Part shown: one piece after another, positions 36,995 to 48,280 of the stretch
Position numbering within the stretch: the first letter of the stretch is position 1
How the letters are laid out: each line of letters starts with the position of its first letter
Source of the DNA: Sipunculus nudus
Lineage: Eukaryota; Annelida; Sipuncula; Golfingiida; Sipunculidae
NCBI GenBank assembly: GCA_026874595.1
Contig: CM049313.1
Location: 22,006,008 to 22,070,007 of the forward strand
DNA length: 64,000 bases
Direction of reading: 5' to 3'
Position numbers and translations under genes: made by a program
Notes under the pieces: generated by a model
The model's input: only the letters and a program-made list of their open reading frames with translations
Told to the model about the DNA's origin: nothing
Databases searched by the model: none

Positions 36995-37913
36995 ACTGTT
37001 GTTTCTTTTTTAACAAATTAGTCAAAGGTTCAGCTACAGCAGCAAATTTTGGACAAAACTTCCGTTAGTATCCAACCATACCAAGAAAACGCATTATTTG
37101 CTTTTGGTTCTCTGGTCTAGGAAATGCAGAAATAGCACTTATCTTGGCATCAACAGGTTTTACATAATCCTGCCCTACAATATGACCCAAAAATGTTACT
37201 TGTGCATGACAAAACTCAGATTTTACTAAGTTGACGGTCAGACGTGTTTCACCGAGTCTTTCGAAGAGGTCGCGAAGAATTTGCAGATGTTTCTCCAAGG
37301 TGTCGCTGTACACGATAAGGTCATCAATATATGCGTCAAAGCCCTGAATGTCCTTGACAACCATATGAATGAGGCGCTGGCACGTGGGTAGCGAGTTCCT
37401 CATGCCAAACGGCATAACTTTATACTGGTACAGTCCTTGCGGCGTCACAAATGCGGACACTTCTTTTGCTCGTTCTGTCAGCGGAACTTGCCAGACTCCT
37501 TTTAGCAAGTCAAACTTGGAGACATATCTGGAGCTACCGACTATATCAATACAATCATAGATCCTCGGAATCGGGAACGTGTCAGTCTTGGTGACAGAGT
37601 TCAGTTTTCGATAATCTGTGCACATACGGTAACTTCCATCAGGTTTTGGCACAATAATACATGGTGAACTCCAGTTACTGTTACTAGGTTCGATAAAATC
37701 ATTGTCCTGTAGATACTTTTGCTTTTCTGGATTCAGTCTATATGGATGTTGCTTGACTGAGCTTGCCTCGCCAACATCTACGTCATGGCACAACATGTTA
37801 GTTCGCGTTGGAATGTCACTAAACAAATGTTCATAAATCCGCAGCAGGTTCTTGAGTTCTTGTTGTTCTTGTGCGGTTAGGTGTGACAGTTTGGCATCTA
37901 GATTTTTAAGCAC
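36995..37913 (-). pseudogene. Gypsy reverse transcriptase (truncated, no RNase H)
   Basis: A continuous frame of 282 codons (37913-37065) holds the RT fingers and palm: WSSPCIIVPKPDGSYRMCTDYRKLNSVT, KFDLLKGVWQVPL (first Asp), FGMRNSLPTCQRL and FDAYIDDLIVYSD (YIDD catalytic loop). It ends at RFLGMVGY. In the next codons, across a stop, RKFCPKFAAVAEPLTNLLKKK can be read to about 36995, where the element breaks off before RNase H. A short deletion also lies in the N-terminal part (NPEKQKYLQDNDF). The catalytic core looks intact, but the protein is cut short and has no start context of its own. Confidence 0.85.
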
Positions 37914-38061
37914 GTCTGAGTTATTTAATGGTACTGTATGTCTACATCACACTTTCAATCAGTATCAACTTTAACTGGGTCAGGGTCAGTGTTTACACAA
38001 ATTACACAACATTTTGTACAACATCTGATGTGCTATTTCTGTCATAATATGGTTTCAACAT

Positions 38062-39253
38062 TTAAACATGGCACAGTTGTTTCTTCTTATGTCTATCTGG
38101 TGTCAACAGTATGTAATTTAAATCACTGACTTTCTTGTCGATAATGTAAGGACCAAAATACCTAGCTTGCAGAGGTCTTCCAGGGATGGGAAATAAGGCA
38201 AGGACCTTTCCACCAGGCTCAAACGTTCTACTTACAGCGTGCTTGTAATACTTTGTTTTCATTTTACTTTGTGCAGATTTTATATTTGACTTTGCAATCT
38301 TACAAGCAATGTGTAGTTTAGTGCGAAAGTCTGAGACATACTGCAGTAAACTAAGAGAATCAGGATTTTCACACAAGAGTTTTTCTTTAAGCAATTTCAA
38401 TGGAAGTTCCGTTCGAGGTCCATGTCCGAAAATTAGTTCAGAGCGACAGAAACCCAAGGACTCTTGAAAGGATTCTCTGACAGCAAACTACAATTGGTGG
38501 ATTCCTTCGTTCCATTCTTTCTGTGTGTCATTGCAATAAGTCTTGATCATGTTTTTTAATGTCAGGTGAAAACGCTCAAGGGCACCCTGACTTTCAGGAT
38601 AGTATGATAGAGCTGTACTGTTTTATACCTAGCTCAAAGTTGACTTGTTGGAATAAGCCAGACATAAAATTAGACCCTTGGTCAGACTAGACAGATTTTG
38701 GTAATCCAAAAATTGTAAACAAATTGGTCAGAGCTTTGACAACACTTTTGGCATTATTTTGCGCAATGGTATTGCCTCAGGGAACCTGGTAGATGTGCAC
38801 ATAATTGTCAGCAAGTATTCATGTCCAGATTTTTTTTTTGGGCAGTGGTCCAACACAATCAACAATAATCCTACTGAATGGTTCCTCGAAAGCAGGAATA
38901 GGCCTAAGTGGGGCCTTAGGAGGATTCTGATTGGGCTTACCTACCATCTGGCATGTATGGCATGATTTACAATATTGTATAACATCTTTCCTGAGGTTAG
39001 GCCATTAGAAGTGTGTACCAACTTTCTGGTAAGTTTTATTTATACCTGAATGGCCAGACAAAGGAGCCTCATGTGTCATGCTTAGAACTTCATTGCGAAA
39101 GCTTTTGGGCATTACTATTTGATGTTTGATGGCCCATTCATCATCAGCGCATACATCAGGTGGTCGCCATTTACGCATAAGCACTCCATTTTTGACATAG
39201 AAACAAACTGGGTTCTGTGACAGCTCATTTTTAGAAACTGCCCTGGGAAACAA
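38062..39253 (-). pseudogene. Gypsy integrase (frameshifted)
   Basis: The zinc-binding region is in 39253-39005 (VMPKSFRNEVLSMTHEAPLSGHSGINKTYQKV, with the two His). The catalytic core between 39004 and 38460 is only readable in pieces, with several stops. The C-terminal part is in 38457-38062 (GFCRSELIFGHGPRTELPLKLLKE, then ALFPIPGRPLQARYFGPYIIDKK, a GPY/F-type module). It lies upstream of RT, which defines the unusual gene order. Confidence 0.8.
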
Positions 39254-39300
39254 ACATGAAGCATCAGGGTCCTTATGCTGTTCCGTGATAAGTTCTGACC

Positions 39301-39915
39301 TTAAGGGTGCTGCATCCTGTACGGGCGAGTCATTAGACGAGAGTCACTAGTGACTTCCAGAGTGTTATTATCTGGACCATTATCTTCATGTGTGTTTTTC
39401 TTGGACAAAGATCTAGTTACAGCACATGAAGGATGCAAACCAGGAATTTCCTGACTTTCCAAATCAGTGTCCTGATCAAGTGACGGCTTTTCTGTCACTA
39501 TTGGTACAGGCTGTACTTTATCACCTGCAACATCATTGCCTAGTAGCAACTGAATTCCCTTAAAGGGTAAAGTAGTTCTTATGCCCACAGTAATATTCCC
39601 AGAAATCAAATCTGACTTTAAATGGATACTGTGAAGCGGAACTTCAGTGTGCCTGTCTGAAAACACACCATTAACAAGTGCATGTGCACAAGTAAAAGAC
39701 CTATTAGAAAATGGCAAAGGGTTTGCTAACATGAGAGGCTGGCCTGAACCAGTGTCCTTCAAAATTCTAATAGGGGTAGAATCTGAAAAATCACTTGAAA
39801 GTGATACAAAACCATCATGTATGAATGGCTTAAATAACTCTATTTCAGGGTCAAGAGAGGAATCTACTACTTCAACCTCATCAAACAAAGACCTGACATT
39901 GAAGGTGTCAGTCAT
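39301..39915 (-). pseudogene. Gypsy aspartic protease region
   Basis: A 204-codon frame contains RILKDTGSGQPLML with the DTGS active site of retroviral-type aspartic proteases. A beta-rich stretch follows with SDLISGNITVGIRTTLPFKGIQLLLGND, typical of this gypsy group. The N-terminus is acidic. It sits between gag and integrase and would have been part of a longer gag-pol frame. Confidence 0.75.
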
Positions 39916-40150
39916 AAACTACGTTTCAGGGTCATCTAAGGAATCTACATCTTTTTCATCATCAACTCTTCCCATGGGAGTCAACAGAGGAATTTTCCTC
40001 AGCAGAAACAAACATCTGTTTGTCATAATAGGACCTGGCTTCATCTGAAATACTTAGCCTCATTTAGATAACTCTCCTCGCAGGAGTCTTTAAAGGACCT
40101 AGTCTTATTTAATTCCTCGCAGGAATCAACTGAGGTTGTTACCCCGCAAG

Positions 40151-41230
40151 TTACGGATTCTTCTTTGGATTACATTCAGACGGCACTTGGGCCTCCGTAG
40201 CTTCAAACTCTTTATTTGAATCAACAAAGGAGTTGTACCCCTTATTTACATGAAAAGAGCCTGGCTCTTGTACTATGCTATGCATAGATTTTGAAACAAA
40301 ACCAGAAGGTTTGCTATTTGGTCTGTTCGCAAATTTCCAGCAGTCAGATATTCGATGACCTTTCTTGCAGTTATTACAGATTTTCTTTGAAAATGACTGG
40401 TCACTGTCGGACTTAGACACAGTGGACGTGGACTGAGATCTATCAGGACTACTTGTACTGGGTGACTGCGCTTCTTTTGACCATACTGATTTACATTCTT
40501 GTTTGTGAACAACTGGTTTGATTTGCTATTAAAGGACATTTTGTGTGTTCATGAATAATCATCAGCTTATTGAGCAGCAATGTCAAGTGTTTCAGTACTT
40601 TTCTCATCGAGAAAAGTTTTAACATCTGCGTTAATGCAGCGCTTAAATTCTTCGAGCAAAATCAACTGGCGCAAATTGTCATAATCTTTCATAACATTTT
40701 TAAAACTACACCAGCGATCAAACAACTGCTCTTTTCTCCTAGCAAATTCGGTGGTAAGCATCTGGAACTAACTCATAACCTTTTAGGATTAACCGTTTCA
40801 CCACGTCATAGTCAGCAGCAGCTTTTACTGAAAGCTCTGTATAAATTTCTCTGGCCTTGCCAGTCAATACACTTTGTAACAGCATAGTCCAATTTTCATT
40901 GGGCCATATTAAATTTTCAGCTACCTTCTCAAAGTGTAAGAAATATTTATCAACCTCTTTTTCTTGAAATGATGGGACAAGTCTAATGTGTTTAGTAACA
41001 TCAAAACTGTGAGTTGGGGCAGCACTTAAACTACGTTCTACTTTAAGTCTTTCTAACTCCAGTCGTTTTAACTCAACTTCTTTTTCTTTATCTATTTCTG
41101 TTTTAATGCTAGCTCATGTTGCATTTCTAACTTCTTCAATTCTAATTGCATAGCAAGGCTATAAATTTGTTTATGTTTCAACTTCAGTCTCTTCAATTAA
41201 ACCTTTGCTAATAAGATCGTGCATGATTTT
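40151..41230 (-). pseudogene. Gypsy gag (frameshifted)
   Basis: Pieces in several frames. 41226 onward gives MHDLISKGLIEETEVET. A capsid block reads across stops near 41000-40790 (FDVTKHIRLVPSFQEKEVDKY...). 40761-40567 gives EFARRKEQLFDRWCSFK and LILLEEFKRCINADVKTFLDE. 40420-40151 carries the zinc knuckle CNNCKKGHRISDC. The order and motifs fit the SCAN-like capsid plus CCHC gag of this group. No intact product. Confidence 0.75.
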
Positions 41231-41249
41231 AGCAATGATACCAGGCAAT

Positions 41250-41543
41250 GAAATCAGATTATGTGACACTAGGCAGCGGGAAATGTCTAGGGGAACGAAT
41301 AAAGAAGTCAGTGCTTTTTTGTAAACAAATAACTATAATTTATTCTAAAAACAACCCCTTACAATACAATACACTAAATCAATACAATTATACAGTAAAA
41401 CAGCGGTATAACAATACGTCAATACAATCACAGAGAAAATAATGTATATGTACAGTACCTGGATACCAGGTAATGTGTAAACCTTCGGAGAATGACAGTC
41501 CAGTGTAAAGTTCTTGGAACAACCCAGAAAGTAAACTGAAGTT
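41250..41543 (-). repeat. 5' LTR of the minus-strand gypsy element, truncated
   Basis: Matches 36223-36532 with scattered substitutions and one internal length difference near 41470. The match ends at GTAAACTGAAG; the U3 and TATA part is absent. Confidence 0.8.
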
Positions 41544-41754
41544 AACTGTGGGGTTAATTCATAAATATTGTTGAACTCCAGGCAAGTTTGGTGAGTATAA
41601 ATGTAAATTTAATGAGTATATATGTTGCAATATGTGATTGTGTTGGTGCAAAATAGGCTACTGGTTTTTTCCTGTTCTATGACAGGGGGCAATCATTTAC
41701 TTGTTGTTACTGCAGACATGAGCAAGTCACACCTAAAATCCAGATTACCTAAAA

Positions 41755-41964
41755 AATTTGATGGATTATTCCTCAGATGTAATCATGGTTCTCCATTAAA
41801 TACCAACAGATTCTCCGCATAATTTTTTTTTTATTTATTTGATGACGGACAAACCAAAGTAAGGTACAAAATACCGTGCGCAGGTACAATAAAGTTAGTT
41901 CAGCACTATCTGCACAAAGGGGCCAATACAAAAATAAGGTATATCTGGAATAAGTAAGGAGTTT

Positions 41965-42040
<76 letters not shown>

Positions 42041-42120
42041 GGCTTTTGACAATATTTCGTCCAATAACCGTTTGCATTCTCCGGTAGAAAAATGAAAACA
42101 TTAGGTACATCTCGTATAAC
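41755..42120 (+). repeat. Unclassified dispersed repeat, copy 2
   Basis: Diverged copy of 32270-32590 (see there), with a (CT)n(TA)n microsatellite at 41965-42037 inserted or expanded inside it. Confidence 0.55.
41965..42037. repeat. (CT)n(AT)n compound microsatellite
   Basis: About 26 bp of TC repeats run directly into about 46 bp of TA repeats. Confidence 0.95.
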
Positions 42121-42349
42121 TGTTGCCAATCAGGCTTCGGATGTAGAAATGGCCGAATGATACACCGCCGGAAATCCACCGGGTTGTATTATCTACTGAC
42201 AAAATTTTCAAAATAAATACATTGATTTGCCATGATACTGTGTATAAAACGGGCTTGATATGTTATTGAACATTAACTATGGCCAGGTTTCGTGTGGGAA
42301 TTAACTAGTGAGTTTAGTTTATCACCGATGCCTCATGCTTCACCCGCTA

Positions 42350-42740
42350 TTATTATAATTGATAGTATTTATATAGCGCCAAATCCAGGATTAAATCCTA
42401 CGCTAGAGCGCTGTACAGTAAAAAGCATAAAACCTACATTCAGACGTACAATACTATAAATAAGAAAGACTGGTAAAAAGTAGTACATGTAAGAGTTTAA
42501 ATAGAGTAGGACTTAAATAAAAAACGCAATTTAAAAACAAGTTAAGAATCGGCATGTTTAAAAATGTCAGGAAAACTGTTCCAAAGACACGAAGCAGAAA
42601 TCCTTAAAGGGGCCCAATCGCCAATAAAGCGTGTTGAATTAACATGAAACATAACTTCTTCCCTTTGAAACAGATTTATACCTGACAAAACATTGCACTT
42701 AAACCTTCGAGTACAGCTGACTAGCCAGCTCACTCTTCAG
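42350..42740 (-). repeat. Common dispersed repeat with TATATAGCGCC / GCGCTGTAC arms
   Basis: The segment starts with TTTATATAGCGCCAAATCC and has AGAGCGCTGTACAGTAAA 50 bases on, a signature seen in repeats of many marine invertebrates. On the minus strand a 63-codon frame ends WAPLRISASCLWNSFPDIFK, which may be the remnant of a coding region or a chance reading. The class is uncertain. Confidence 0.4.
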
Positions 42741-43960
42741 GTACTACGTTAATACCAAGAGTTGTCTCTACACATTTCAAGTGTATTATAATAAGTATAA
42801 GTTTAAAAAAAAAATGTTTCAAGTACCGGTTAATTCTAAATGTAACAAGATTTATAATATGACATAGTTACTTTGAAATGGAATCATAGTCTTTGGACTA
42901 ATTATAAGGATATTTTTATTTCCAATATGTAAATATGAATTACGAACAGCAGGGGGATATTTCCCGCCCCTTGCTTAAAAAGGGGAATATTTACCCTCCC
43001 TGTACGGCCGATATTTCACAGTGTTACGATCTTTGACGTGTCTATATCTTTATTGCGGCATGAACATTATGACACGCATTGATCCGCGGCAACAGTTATT
43101 ACAGAGCTTTGTTGCCACCGCTATTGCAATAATTTTAGTGATTAGTGAGTTGTGTTGCAGGTGCAAATTTCATAATATTTCACTGGAGATTCTTATGAAA
43201 CCTTTCCCATGAAAATATATGTAACTGATCCTGTACACCTACATATGCCTTATTTTGTATTTTATATGAAATTACACAAGTGACCTTTATTGGAATAGTG
43301 ACCGTTTCGAGCAACGAGACAGTGTTGTAACCAATGTATCAATGCTGGATCGGTCACTATATTAATAATAACCAGCGGCCAAATGTCTCGTTGCTTTAGA
43401 ACCAGTCCGTCTTAACTTTTATGTTGAAATTTCATAATTCGTACATATATATATATATTTATATACATATATCTGTATAGGTGTGTGTAATCATAAACTA
43501 ATTAGAAATTTGTTTTAGATTAAATTCGTTGCATTTCATCCATGCCTATTTTTTTAAATAATATTGAAATTAATATAATTGTGAATTTTATAACAATAGT
43601 TACCACGGCAAGCAAATGACATGGTAATAAATGCAGTTAAAACTTGCGGTATTTTTCATCTAACGACTTGAGAAGTAATTCCTCTCAGCTTTCATGCAAA
43701 CGTGCCGATTATTTACAATATTTATTTAACTATAGAATATACTTGTGTTTTTTATTATTATTCTTCAACAATGTAGTCTGTATCTACGTCAGTTTGTATG
43801 TTAATATTTACGTTTATTACAATAGCGACCGGTATTAAAATAGTGTTTTTTTTTATGTGATAACTATTTTAATAAGGATCACAAATCTAATGGTATCTAG
43901 AAAAGGGATGCCTTTGTTGGAAATGTGGGAATGTATTGTGTATTTTTTTCCGTGAATTTG
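42740..43960. other. Intergenic stretch
   Basis: AT-rich with small AT runs near 43444-43480. No gene is supported. Confidence 0.4.
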
Positions 43961-43962
43961 TT

Positions 43963-45660
43963 ATTAGCTCAGCTGACTTTCAGTCATGCTGAGCTATAGC
44001 GATCACTCTTTGTCCGTCCTCCGTCTGTCTGTCCGTCTATCCGTCTGTCTGTCCGTTAACCAGGCACAAATCATAACCGCTGTACCTAGAATCTGGTAAC
44101 TTGATATTCTGAGAGCTCCATGAAAAATCTCCTTGGAAACCAGAAATCAGGTCTCTGTTACCCATATCCTTTGAGCTATGGGGCCCCAAAGTACCCCCGA
44201 GAATAGTGAAAAAATTCATACAAAAACTTTAATATCTGATTAACTACATCACTGATGGTGATGATTTTTGGCATACATATTGTTCATGAGATGTTTCATC
44301 AGTTTCTGCAGACTGGTGGCGCCACCTGTAATTTTCGATTTTTACGAACTGTTTTCTCTATTTTTGAGACCTTTAAAAATGTGAACATCTGTTAACAGGG
44401 CACAAATCGTAAAGACTAAACCTAGAATCTTCATTCGTGACGTTCTGAGAGACCTATGGAACATCTCCATGGAAACCAGAAATTAGTTTTCTGTTACCCA
44501 TATCCTTTCAGCTATGGGGCCCCAAAGTACCCCCCCCCCCCCCGAGGAGTAAAAAATTTCATAAAAAAAACTCCAATATCTGATTAACTACATCACTGAT
44601 GGTCATGATTTTTGGCAAACATATTGATCATGAAATGTTTCATTAGTTTCTGCAGACTGGTGGCGCCACCTATATTTTTAATTTTTTACATTTTTTTTTC
44701 TCTCGTTTTTAGACCTTTAAGGATGTAGTTATCTGTCAACAGGGTTCAAATTGTAACGACTGGACCTAGAATCTTCATTCTTGACACACAGGGAGACCCA
44801 TGAAAAGTCTCCAAGGAATCCTAAAATTAGGTCTCTGTAACCCATATCCTTTAAGCTATGGAACTCCAAATTACAGCTCAGAATAATGGAAAATTTGATA
44901 CAAAAGCGGAAGTATCTGAACAACTAATGCAGAGATCACCATAATTGTTTGCATGGATATTGATCATGACGTGTTTCATCAGTTTCTGCAGCCTGGTGGC
45001 ACCACATGTATTTGTTCGGGCTTTTTTTTTTATTTTTTTTTCTCTATTTTTGAGACCTTTAAAGATATGAACATCTGTTAACAGGGCACATACCATAACA
45101 ACTGGACCTAGAATCTTCATTCTTTACACACAGGGAGACCTATGAAAATCTCCATGGAAACCTGAAATTAGGTCTTTGTTACCCATATCCATTAAGCTGT
45201 ATGGCTCCAAACCCCCCCCCCCCCCAGAATAATGAAAATTTTGATACAAAAACTCCAGTATCTCAATAACTAACTTGAAATTAGGTCTCTGTTACCCCAT
45301 ATCCTAAATGCTATAGGACTCCAAAGTATCCCTCAGAATAATGGAAAATTTGATACAAAAGCTGAAGTATCTGAACAACTAATCCAGAGACCACCATGCT
45401 TCTTTGCATGGATATTGACCATTAAGTCTTTTTATTAGTTTCTGCAGACTGGTGGAGCCACCTGTAATTTTTTTTTTAGGTTTACGCATTTTTTCTCTAT
45501 TTTTTTAGATATATTAATACAGACACAATCTCAGCCTGTTGGTTAATCTGTTTGATGCTTCAGTTGAATTGGTATATACTTCCATTCAAATGATAAAATT
45601 TCCTTTTGCAAATCTCTTCCCAGTAAGCTGAGCGTCATGACCCATGGGTCACTTGTTAAG
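43963..45660 (+). mobile_element. Helentron/'pearl'-like non-autonomous element H3
   Basis: The left arm is AGCTCAGCTGACTTTCAGTC, then ATGCTGAGCTATAGCGATCAC, with a TCCGTC-rich stretch. The core units repeat every ~342 bp, anchored on GTTAACAGGGCACA-like words at about 44054, 44391, 44733 and 45076, plus a partial unit. The right arm is AAGCTGAGCGTCATG, the palindrome GACCCATGGGTC and ACTTGTTAAG. It shares both arms and the unit sequence with H1 at 12.3 kb but has more units. C-homopolymers of variable length occur at the same place in several units (about 44530 and 45211, and in H1 at 12537). No protein is encoded. Confidence 0.7.
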
Positions 45661-45818
45661 AATCTCAATGAAACAGATATATTTTCGCAGGTAACATCAA
45701 CCATTATGCATCAAGACATTATTAAAATAGTGGCTGTAACTGCGATAGTTGCATTTTTGAGTCATTTAAAATTGAAAGAAATGTTTTTATAATATATTCC
45801 GGAACTCCCCCAAAAATG

Positions 45819-45879
<61 letters not shown>
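45819..45879. repeat. (AT)n tract at the left edge of the large transposon
   Basis: About 61 bp of TA repeats ending exactly at the CAGTGAAACC terminus. The right terminus at 57922 is also followed by a TA tract. Confidence 0.95.
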
Positions 45880-45882
<3 letters not shown>

Positions 45883-45966
45883 TGAAACCTCGTTGTGTTG
45901 AAGTCGAGGGGACCCTCAGAAAACTTCGACACATCCGAGGTCCGACACAAGCGAGTTTTATTTGGT

Positions 45967-46350
45967 TGTAGGATTTTCCCCACAGATAATAGAAAACAAC
46001 ACATAATTTTAGGTTTAAATTACCAAATGACCGAAAGATCTGTCCTTTTGAATTATACTGCCAGTCTGATAGTTATAAACGTGATAAACAGGGAGCTAGA
46101 AGGGTCGCGGCAGACTACTAAACTTCGCCTTATGTCGATTATCCTTTAGCCCCTTAACACGTCTAAATGACTAAACCTAGTGCTGACCCGACGTGGGCCT
46201 GTGGCCCACGTCTGCATCATTCAGCTGCACGCGGAAGAGTGAGGAGGACGGGACATTCCTGGCAGTAGGCCAGCCTACTTTACAATAGGGGTGGCATTAA
46301 TGGGCGATTCCAAATACTGATAGCTGACCGGTAGTAGGCCTGATATCTTA
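45967..46350 (+). repeat. Subterminal direct repeat, left copy
   Basis: 384 bp beginning TGTAGGATTTTCCCCACAG and ending GGCCTGATATCTTA. It matches 57441-57824 with no length difference and about three substitutions that I could find by eye. Confidence 0.9.
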
Positions 46351-46431
46351 TACTCTTCCCCCCTTATTTGAAAAAAAAAAAACAAAGTTTTTTTTTTTTT
46401 TTTGTTAAATAAAGAAGACATCTTGGCCATA

Positions 46432-46436
46432 TACAG
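46432..46436 (+). repeat. Target-site duplication, left (TACAG)
   Basis: TACAG directly precedes the 5' LTR and is repeated directly after the 3' LTR at 53173-53177. Five-base duplications are normal for gypsy integrases. Confidence 0.9.
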
Positions 46437-47561
46437 TGTCACCAGAAATCGGTGACAATATGTACAGTGTTTTGTATCATAGTTTAACGAAGTCTGTTCT
46501 CTATTGATATTGACGTGAAGCGTCATCCTAAAGCGTTGACAGGTCTTGATTGTATATATTCTTGTATGGAATCCCATCGGCTATCAGCTGATTTATCCGT
46601 GTCACGCATCGTGTGTAATTGTTACATCTGGTATGTGGGTCGCCAAGGTGACGCTAACAGTCAAACTAGGTCACATATATCCTTATATGGGACACTTGAG
46701 AAATGAGCCAATCAGAGAACCGGATCGCCGTATTGTGACGACGATTGTGACGTCAGAGTTCAGGGAGAGACGCTGGAAGCTGCCTTCAGTTGGGTCTTGA
46801 AGCTTGAGGTGGCAGCACGCACGCACGAACATTGAAACGCCAGGGACGGCATAGAAGCAAGCTTCTGCATGAGGCAAGGACCCAGCTCATAAGAACTCAG
46901 CCGTGCTGCCGAAAGAGCTTCGTATTGGCGATATAGAGAGAGCGCGTTTGTCACCTGCCGGCCTAGTTCAGCTTGACCTAGATACATAACCGCCGTAAGC
47001 CGTGAACCGTTGCTACAAGAGCAAGGTCAAGGACTCTAAGCCCAACGTAAACAAAGGGCGCTATTGCATGCATGTGAACGTGAACCTACCCGGGTCGCTG
47101 ACAAGCAAGATCAGTTGAAGATAGCTAAACTCAGAAAGACTAGATATATATGGTGCTAACCATACGCTAGATTCTACACAAAACAGTAACCAGAGATCTC
47201 TGAAGGAACTGGACTTTGTTGGGTTTTATACAAACCACGGACTCGGTAAATATCCTGTATTTTTAATGTGAAGGACTGTCGCATTGACACATCAACGCAC
47301 ACACACTTACATCTACGTCTTTGTAAGTATTGTCTTGAATTATATTTGTGAATTTAACCTGATGTCTCATAGTTTCTATTGATCTGGGTGTATGATTGTC
47401 TGGTATTTTTATACACGTCCTTAAAAGAACCTGGAAATGTCACCTGTAATGACCGGGATCTAATTTCTTGATTAATGAAATCAAGTGGCGAGCGTTAACC
47501 CATCCTATTGTTTTATAGGATATATCCGTTGTAAAGTTTTCACGTTAAGTAAGGGGTGACA
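46437..47561 (+). repeat. 5' LTR (1125 bp)
   Basis: Begins TGTCACC and ends GGTGACA, a 7-bp perfect inverted end with TG...CA. Identical to the 3' LTR except at 47268. Short open frames inside it recur in the other LTR and are not genes. Confidence 0.95.
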
Positions 47562-47566
47562 TTGTA

Positions 47567-47583
47567 TGGCGAGCGCGCCAGGA
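47567..47583 (+). other. Putative primer-binding site
   Basis: TGGCGAGCGCGCCAGGA starts five bases after the 5' LTR. TGG is the complement of the tRNA CCA end. The rest would pair with the 3' acceptor of a tRNA that I cannot name with certainty. Confidence 0.6.
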
Positions 47584-48280
47584 TATAATTAGCCTTAAAA
47601 AACTGGCTAATTACAGTAAGTTTCAGAAGTTTTGAACTGAGAAAACAGTACTGAAACCAGACATTCATATACTCAAACTAGAGTTGATCTGAATTAATAA
47701 TTGGAAATGACACCAAACTGATGTTATAGTGTATACTTGCTCAATGAAATTACCCCACTATTAGGAGTTAATATTTATTCAGTGAGAATATTACCTGAAA
47801 CACAACATTGTTTCAGGATTAGCATATACCTTGAAGATTTGGCTAGAACACATGCATGTTTTGTGAGTAATGCTAGTTCAGTGATACCTGAACATCATTT
47901 CTGGTGTGATATAAACCAAGATTAGAGTGAACATTTTTGATGTTGTTAGATACGCCCTGGTATAATTTTTCCTACACTGGTTTGTGATTGGTCACGTGGT
48001 AGGGTCTCTTTACAGGTAAGTTTACCCCTCCCGATTGGCATGGTAATCATAGGTGCATGGTGTTTATTGATATCTTGATATCCATCCGTCCATCCGTCTG
48101 ACCCTTCGTCCGACCTTCCGTCCGTCCGTCCGTATAAGTAGATTTTGATGCGTAGAGCTACCGTAGTGTTATTGTACGGATACCGCCGGTTCGTTAGGTT
48201 GGCTTTGACAGTACGTATTTACGGATTTTTAAGAGCGGATATTACTAGATACTGGAATCTTACTAGGTTAGAGCGTTACC
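47584..48280 (+). other. Untranslated leader of the gypsy element
   Basis: About 700 bp between the primer-binding site and gag, with a CCGTCCGT microsatellite near 48085-48135. No sustained frame. The gag ATG at 48281 has a strong context (GTTACCATGG). Confidence 0.6.

Larger units (their letters stand above)
36223..41543 (-). mobile_element. Decayed gypsy retrotransposon, Gmr1-type gene order
   Basis: Minus-strand element with LTR sequence at both ends (41543-41250 and about 36990-36223). Its interior reads gag (41230-40151), protease (39915-39301), integrase (39253-38062), then reverse transcriptase (37913-36995). Integrase before RT is the order of the Gmr1 group of gypsy elements and not the usual one. 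RNase H is missing: after the RT thumb/connection block the sequence runs into LTR-like DNA. Many stops and frameshifts are present. The 5' LTR is truncated in U3 and the paired LTR parts differ at many sites, so it is much older than the element at 46-53 kb. Confidence 0.85.

Noticed and set aside
36985-37005. Polypurine tract for the minus-strand gypsy element (GTTAAAAAAGAAACAAC)
   Set aside because: It is in frame with the RT connection region (LLKKKQQF), so it is coding sequence cut by a deletion and not a true PPT.
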